Source: JAWWOL01 sp963797535 (GTDB lineage Bacteria; Actinomycetota; Actinomycetes; JAWWOL01). From it: 64,000 bases of DNA. This document shows positions 59,538 to 64,000 of this stretch, piece by piece (position 1 is the first letter of the stretch; each line of letters begins with the position of its first letter). Both the position numbers and the translations under genes were made by a program. Under the pieces are notes generated by a model. That model had not been told where the DNA came from and did no database searches. It saw only the letters and a list, made by a program, of their open reading frames with translations. The DNA is taken from the NCBI GenBank assembly GCA_963797535.1, contig CAWCPQ010000001.1:2232001-2296000 (forward strand). Direction: 5' to 3'.

Positions 59538-60130
59538 AGCGCACGTTCGACGTAGTGCTCGCGACCACTGGCTTGGTCCTGCTGTCCCCGTTGCTGATCG
59601 CCATCGCGATCGCGATCAGGCTGGACAGCCCCGGGCGGGTGATCTACCGGCAGGTGCGGGTCGGGCGGCACGGGCGGCCGTTCGAGATCTGCAAGTTCCG
59701 CACGATGTACACCGGGGCCGATCGAGTGGCAGCCAACATCAGCCCGACCGGCGACCCGCGGATCACCACGGTGGGCCGAGTGCTGCGCCGGACCTATCTC
59801 GACGAGCTGCCGCAGCTGCTCAACGTGCTGCGCGGAGAGATGTCGCTGCTCGGACCGCGCCCGGAGACGCCTGAGTTCGTGGCCCTCTACCGCCCGGAGG
59901 AGCGGCGGCTGCTCAGCATCCGGCCGGGAGTGATGGGGCCCTCCACCCTGATCGGGATGACGGAGGAGGACCGGCTGGCCGACAGCGAGGACGCCGTGGG
60001 GCTGTACACCTCGACGATCCTGCACGAGCGACTGGCTGCCGACCTGACCTACCTCGAGGAGTGGTCGGTGCGGCGGGACGTCCGGCTGCTCCTGGCCCAG
60101 GTCTTGGCGATCATCAGGAGGCTGTGGTGA
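59534..60130 (+). CDS. Initiating sugar transferase (monotopic phosphoglycosyl transferase)
   Basis: The 198-residue enzyme puts the first sugar-phosphate onto undecaprenyl phosphate. It has one re-entrant hydrophobic helix (VVLATTGLVLLSPLLIAIAI), then the family blocks YRQVRVGRHGRPFEICKFRT, RTYLDELPQLLNVLRGEMSL, LGPRPETPEFVALY and RPGVMGPSTLIGM. The catalytic Asp-Glu pair is in YLDELPQ. It is the short WcaJ/PglC-like core without the extra N-terminal helices. Coupled on both sides by ATGA/GTGA overlaps. Confidence 0.94.
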   Translation: MKRTFDVVLATTGLVLLSPLLIAIAIAIRLDSPGRVIYRQVRVGRHGRPFEICKFRTMYTGADRVAANISPTGDPRITTVGRVLRRTYLDELPQLLNVLRGEMSLLGPRPETPEFVALYRPEERRLLSIRPGVMGPSTLIGMTEEDRLADSEDAVGLYTSTILHERLAADLTYLEEWSVRRDVRLLLAQVLAIIRRLW

Positions 60131-61191
60131 ACCAGGTGGACCTGCGGGCGATGGCTTTCGATACCGTCAGCACAGCGCATCCGGCGGTGCTGGTGTGGTC
60201 CGACGGCGCGGCCTGGGACCGGTTCGTCAATCTGGCCCCGGACAGCACGGTGGGGCACCGCTGGGCCTGGCTCGAGGTGGTACGAAAGACGTACGGTCAC
60301 CCGACGATCGGCCTCGCGGCGGTCAGCGACGGCAGGCTGGTCGGGGTGCTGCCGCTGGCGCTCATGCGCAGCCGGGTGTTCGGCCGGCGGCTGCTGTCCC
60401 TGCCCTACCTCGACTGCGCCGGCGTCTGCTCGGCCGGCGACCTGACAGCGCAGACCGCACTGTTCGGCGCGGCAGCCGGGCTCGCTTCGTCGCTGCACGC
60501 GCCGCTCGTGCTGCGGCAGCGTCAGGCCTGCCAGTACCCGCTGCCGGTCGCGACGCACAAGGTGGCCATGACGCTCGACCTGACACCCGGCGAGGCCGGG
60601 GTGTGGCACCAGCTGAAGTCCAACCGGCGCGGGCAGGTCCGCAAGGCCCAGCGCAACGGGCTGACCAGCCGGATCGGCGGAGCAGAGCTGGTCGACCCGT
60701 TCTTCGCCGTTCTGGCCACCAACATGCGCGACCTGGGGTCACCGGTGCACCGGCGCTCGTTCTTCCGGAACACGGTGGAGTCCCTCGGCGACGACGCCCG
60801 AATCCTGCTGGTGGAGCGCGACGGGATGGTCCTCGGCGCCGCCCTGCTGCTCGGCCACCGGGACTGCTTGCTGATGCCGTTCTCGTCGGCACTGCGGTCG
60901 AGCTTCGGCCTCGGCACCAACCAGCTGCTCTACTGGGACGCGGTCCGGTTCGCGCTCGGCCGGGGCTACCGCACGCTGGACCTGGGCCGCTCCTCGGCCG
61001 GTTCCGGAACGTGGGAGGCCAAGCGGGAGTGGGCAGCCACCACGGTGCCGCTGCACTGGTACGGCGGCAACGGCAACGCCGGTGTCCAGTCATCGCGGGT
61101 GGGCTCCCTCGCCGTCGCTGCCTGGCGACAGCTGCCCGTACCCGTGGCCACGGCCGTCGGCCGGACCGTCCGCGGGCGGTTCCCGCAATGA
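60127..61191 (+). CDS. FemAB/GNAT-like acyl or aminoacyl transferase
   Basis: The 354-residue protein consists of two GNAT-like folds: VGHRWAWLEVVRKTYGHPTI and SDGRLVGVLPLALMRSRVFG in the first, and LKSNRRGQVRKAQRNGLTSR, LLVERDGMVLGAALLLGHRD and GLGTNQLLYWDAVRFALGRG then YRTLDLGRSSAGSGTWEAKR in the second. This is the FemAB-related group that accompanies exopolysaccharide and exosortase loci. It may add an amino acid or acyl group to the glycan. No exosortase gene is seen in the window. The GTG start overlaps the upstream stop, and the stop overlaps the next ATG. Confidence 0.85.
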   Translation: MNQVDLRAMAFDTVSTAHPAVLVWSDGAAWDRFVNLAPDSTVGHRWAWLEVVRKTYGHPTIGLAAVSDGRLVGVLPLALMRSRVFGRRLLSLPYLDCAGVCSAGDLTAQTALFGAAAGLASSLHAPLVLRQRQACQYPLPVATHKVAMTLDLTPGEAGVWHQLKSNRRGQVRKAQRNGLTSRIGGAELVDPFFAVLATNMRDLGSPVHRRSFFRNTVESLGDDARILLVERDGMVLGAALLLGHRDCLLMPFSSALRSSFGLGTNQLLYWDAVRFALGRGYRTLDLGRSSAGSGTWEAKREWAATTVPLHWYGGNGNAGVQSSRVGSLAVAAWRQLPVPVATAVGRTVRGRFPQ

Positions 61192-62459
61192 CCGGTTCCC
61201 TGACGCGAAACGGGCGGCCGGCCGGCCCAGTGCTGGCGGCCCTGACGGTGCTCGTCGTCGCAGTCGTCGTGGCAGCGCCTGCTCGAGCCGGCGCTGCCAC
61301 GGCTCCGGTAGCCCTGTCCGCCCCGCTGCCGCAGCCGGCGTTCGTCGCCCAGGGGGTGAGTTCTGCCAACCCGGCGCACCTGGTCCGCAACCGCAGCTGG
61401 GACTTCCGGCAGATGAAGCACGTGTTCAACACGGTGGCCCTGATGCCAGGGGACCCGACAGCGGTCGCTGAGGCGAGAGCAGCGGGTCTGTCCGTGATGC
61501 TGGAGTTCGACTTCAAGTCCTACTTCTTTGCGGGTGAGGACATCTCCCCCAAGGTGGAGGCCGTGGTCCAGCAGGTCCGCTCAGCCCCCGGCAGCATCGT
61601 CGCCATCCACATCGCCGACCGGATCAACGAGAAGTACGCACCCGCTGACGGCCTGCGCTACCTCGCGGCCACCGGCGGCGTGCTGCACCGTGAGCTGCCC
61701 GGCGTACCCATCATCGTCAACGTCGCCGACTGGCAGCTGTCCTGCGGGCGGCCCAACCAGTCGTCCTGCACGGCCCACGACCCACGCTTCCGGTACGAGA
61801 CCGACGCCGTGCTCGACCAGCTCCACGACAGCGGCTACGTCGACGGCTTCACCATCGCCGACAACCTCAAGAACAACGACCTGCAGGCGCAACGGGCCGC
61901 GTGGTACGACGCCCGCAAGCGCTGGCCGGCACCGTTCGTCCTGTGGTCCACCTGCTCACAGCTGTCCTTTCCCGACCACAGCTTTCCCGGTACGGCGGAC
62001 ACCGCCGCCAGCCTCACCCAGGCGTTCATGGCGCAGCCCATGGCCGGCGGCGCCGACGGATGGGCGCTGTGGGCCTGGCACCAGGAGTACGACGGCGCCT
62101 TCTACTCGTTCCTCGACAAGGACGGCAGCAAGAACGCCCTCTGGCAGGCGATGGTGCGCACGTCGCGGACGGAGCTGGCCGGGCCGGTCCCGTCGGCAAG
62201 GCCGCGACCGGCGCACACCTCAACGCGTCAGGGCAGCGTCGTCATCGGCGGTGGGCCGCGCAGTGCCGACCTGTCGCCGGGCTTCCGTTCCGGCCTGGGC
62301 TTCCTGGTCATCATCTGCGTACTCGGGCTGGGGGTCCTGGCCAGGATCCGGCTGCGGCACCGGTCCGCCGCGCCGTTGCAGGAGACGGGGCGGCACCGGC
62401 CCGATGACGTAGCCCAGCTACGACATATGAAGGAGTACGGCGCCCCTCCCCGCACCTAG
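61188..62459 (+). CDS. Secreted, membrane-anchored TIM-barrel-like protein
   Basis: The 423-residue protein has a signal helix (PVLAALTVLVVAVVVAAPAR), a domain of about 300 residues outside the cell, and one C-terminal helix (GLGFLVIICVLGLGVLARIR) with a cytosolic tail. The domain has barrel-like strands: HVFNTVALMPGDPTAVAEAR, GLSVMLEFDFKSYFFAGEDI, GSIVAIHIADRINEKYAPAD, PGVPIIVNVADWQLSCGRPN, FTIADNLKNNDL and GADGWALWAWHQEYDGAFYS. This looks like a glycoside hydrolase-type fold that might trim the secreted glycan; no family is assigned. It is the last of the coupled run. Confidence 0.75.
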   Translation: MTGSLTRNGRPAGPVLAALTVLVVAVVVAAPARAGAATAPVALSAPLPQPAFVAQGVSSANPAHLVRNRSWDFRQMKHVFNTVALMPGDPTAVAEARAAGLSVMLEFDFKSYFFAGEDISPKVEAVVQQVRSAPGSIVAIHIADRINEKYAPADGLRYLAATGGVLHRELPGVPIIVNVADWQLSCGRPNQSSCTAHDPRFRYETDAVLDQLHDSGYVDGFTIADNLKNNDLQAQRAAWYDARKRWPAPFVLWSTCSQLSFPDHSFPGTADTAASLTQAFMAQPMAGGADGWALWAWHQEYDGAFYSFLDKDGSKNALWQAMVRTSRTELAGPVPSARPRPAHTSTRQGSVVIGGGPRSADLSPGFRSGLGFLVIICVLGLGVLARIRLRHRSAAPLQETGRHRPDDVAQLRHMKEYGAPPRT

Positions 62460-62508
62460 CGTTCGGTCCAGGCCACTGCCGGGCGGCCGTGTGACCACGG
62501 AGGTGCCG

Positions 62509-64000
62509 GTGCCCACTGCCGTTCGACCGGCTCGCCGCCGTGGCTTGGCGTTGGCCCTGGCCTGCTCTCTGCTCGCGGCGACGGTCTCGGCCGTCCAGGC
62601 GGCCCACGCCTCGGTGCCGGTGCTCTACGTCGGCGGCTCGACCTGCTCCGACGCAGGGAGCGGCACGCAGACGTTGCCGTACTGCACGATCGGCGCGGCG
62701 GCTGCGGTCGCGGTAGCCGGTCAGACCGTCCAGGTCGCCGCTGGCACCTACCCGGAGGACGTCAGGCCGGCCCGGTCAGGCACCGCAACCGCTCCGATCG
62801 CCTTCACCGCCGTCCCATCGGGCGGCGCGGTCGTCAGTGGAGGGACCCACGCCTTCGACCTGAGCTCCCGCAGCTATGTCACGGTGACCGGCTTCGTCAG
62901 CAGCGGTACCACGTCGAGCGGTCTGTACCTGCGGTCGGCGGACCACATCACGCTCCAGCAGGACATCGTCACGACTGCCGGGCTGCCCGCCGCTGGCTAC
63001 ACGGCGTACGGCATCTATCTGAGCGCGACCACCAACAGCCTCGTCCGCGGCAACGTGACCTACGGCAACAGCGCAGCCGGCGTCTACCTCACCGCCGGAT
63101 CGACAGGGAACACCGTCGACGGCAACGAGTCCTACGGCAATGCCAACGGCTATCAGCGCGCGGCCGCCGGCATCGACGTCAGGTCGCCCGGCAACGTCAT
63201 CACCCACAACCGGACGCACGGCAACGAGGACACCGGGATCCAGCTCTACCCCGGAGGCGACCACAACGTGGTCGCTGGCAACGTGTCGTACGACAACAAG
63301 GGCTTCACGACAACGATGGAGTCCAACTGCGACCGCCCGCTCAGCGGCGCTGCTGGCTGCATCACCGGCGACCATGGGATCGACAACTACGCGACCTACG
63401 GCAACGTCCTGACCGGGAACACCGTCTACGGCAACGTCTCTGCCGGCATCAACGTCGAGGGAGACGCCGCGACGTCGACGACCGCCGCGGTCGGTGCCAG
63501 TGACACGACGCTCCTTGTCAGCAGCACCAACGGTTTCCCCACGAGTGGCCCCTACACCGTGCAGGTCGACAAGGAGCAGATGAACGTCGTCGGCGGCCAG
63601 GGCACGACGACCTGGACTGTCGTGCGCGGCGTCAACGGGACGACCCCGGCCCCCCACGGCGTCGGCTGCAGTGGAACCGGCTGCTCACCCAAGAACCTCA
63701 ACGTCCTGACCTACTCCGGCGCCGCTCTGGCCAACAATGTCAGCGTCGACAACGCCATCAGCTGCCCGGACGGGCAGGGCGGCCTCCAGACACCGTGCAA
63801 CCGGACCAAGGGCGAGATCCGGGTCGACCAGTACTCGTGGGTGGGGACGACCGCGGACCGTGACCTGATGTGGACCGGCTCGACGTCCTACCCGTACGTC
63901 GCCACCTGGGGCAACACGGTCTACAAGACGGTGGCAGCGCTGGCAACGGCGAGTGGTCAGGAGGCGCACGCCACGCAGGCCGACCCGTTGTTCGTCAACG
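62509..64000 (+). CDS. Secreted right-handed beta-helix protein (3' end outside the window)
   Basis: The frame is open from GTG 62509 to the right edge (497 codons). GGAGG at 62499–62503 decides this start over GTG 62491 and 62503. A signal peptide (RRRGLALALACSLLAATVSA) is followed by LYVGGSTCSDAGSGTQTLPY and CTIGAAAAVAVAGQTVQVAA, the entry of pectate-lyase-like DUF1565 helices. About ten helix coils follow, seen as repeated NxVxxGNxxYGN units (LVRGNVTYGNSAAGVYLTAG, NTVDGNESYGNANG, NVVAGNVSYDNKG, NVLTGNTVYGNVSAGINVEG), interrupted by a beta insert (TLLVSSTNGFPTSGPYTVQV). It is probably a polysaccharide lyase or epimerase, or a surface glycan-binding protein, for this cluster. Confidence 0.85.
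   Translation, partial: MPTAVRPARRRGLALALACSLLAATVSAVQAAHASVPVLYVGGSTCSDAGSGTQTLPYCTIGAAAAVAVAGQTVQVAAGTYPEDVRPARSGTATAPIAFTAVPSGGAVVSGGTHAFDLSSRSYVTVTGFVSSGTTSSGLYLRSADHITLQQDIVTTAGLPAAGYTAYGIYLSATTNSLVRGNVTYGNSAAGVYLTAGSTGNTVDGNESYGNANGYQRAAAGIDVRSPGNVITHNRTHGNEDTGIQLYPGGDHNVVAGNVSYDNKGFTTTMESNCDRPLSGAAGCITGDHGIDNYATYGNVLTGNTVYGNVSAGINVEGDAATSTTAAVGASDTTLLVSSTNGFPTSGPYTVQVDKEQMNVVGGQGTTTWTVVRGVNGTTPAPHGVGCSGTGCSPKNLNVLTYSGAALANNVSVDNAISCPDGQGGLQTPCNRTKGEIRVDQYSWVGTTADRDLMWTGSTSYPYVATWGNTVYKTVAALATASGQEAHATQADPLFVN

Overview
The window is high-GC DNA, densely coding on both strands, from an actinomycete. The evidence is gene content and order: groES–groEL1 with a His-rich GroEL tail and CIRCE operators; tsaB–rimI–tsaD; a bldM–shbA(sigD)–anti-sigma–guaB–guaB3 block beside a WhiD-type WhiB gene (the layout known from Streptomyces); a mycothiol-type DinB protein; and many leaderless or ATGA-coupled starts. 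A methyl-accepting chemotaxis protein beside sporulation-type regulators would fit a motile, spore-forming lineage, but the genus cannot be read from this sequence. I see no rRNA, tRNA, CRISPR, insertion sequence or phage gene, and no gene-free stretch longer than 300 bases.

Bases 1–14,900 are mostly housekeeping and envelope genes: the start of a protein O-mannosyltransferase, a YtcJ-like amidohydrolase, a 1,000-residue secreted Ig-like protein, an aldo/keto reductase, a PspC-domain membrane protein, an ECF sigma factor with a membrane-anchored partner, a PIG-L deacetylase, and the methionine pair metY–metX behind what looks like a Cys-rich leader-peptide attenuator. Bases 14,900–23,700 hold two tandem GPGG-type micro membrane proteins, guaA, small regulators, a lipoprotein, and the operon guaB–guaB3–rhodanese.

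Bases 23,700–28,900 are a developmental-regulator block. On the minus strand it runs MerR/B12 regulator, TPR protein, an unrecorded 53-residue ORF coupled to bldM, bldM, shbA and the anti-sigma gene; whiD faces the other way. The anti-sigma gene (two apparent single-base shifts) and whiD (one) are frameshifted as given. The intact readings can be recovered, so these are either real lesions or sequence errors. Bases 28,900–42,000 hold a DinB-fold protein, a GAF–EAL phosphodiesterase, a double VOC protein, groEL/groES, a tandem palindromic repeat, the t6A genes, a kinase–acetyltransferase fusion, an unusual chemoreceptor and an acyl-CoA ligase.

From 42,000 to the end is an exopolysaccharide cluster. 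It has a response regulator, glycosyltransferases, a DegT aminotransferase, a CapD-like dehydratase, an HPr-kinase-like protein, a divergent soluble histidine kinase/response regulator pair, a PIG-L deacetylase, a Wzz-like protein, an RtcB-like protein, an O-antigen polymerase/ligase, an NDP-sugar epimerase, an APH-type kinase, a Wzx-like flippase, an initiating sugar transferase, a FemAB-like transferase, a secreted TIM-barrel-like protein and the start of a secreted beta-helix protein. Nine consecutive genes (54,350–62,459) overlap start-to-stop, so they are probably one translationally coupled unit that primes, builds, flips and polymerises a surface glycan. The embedded HprK-like and RtcB-like proteins have no obvious job in that pathway and are the most novel content.
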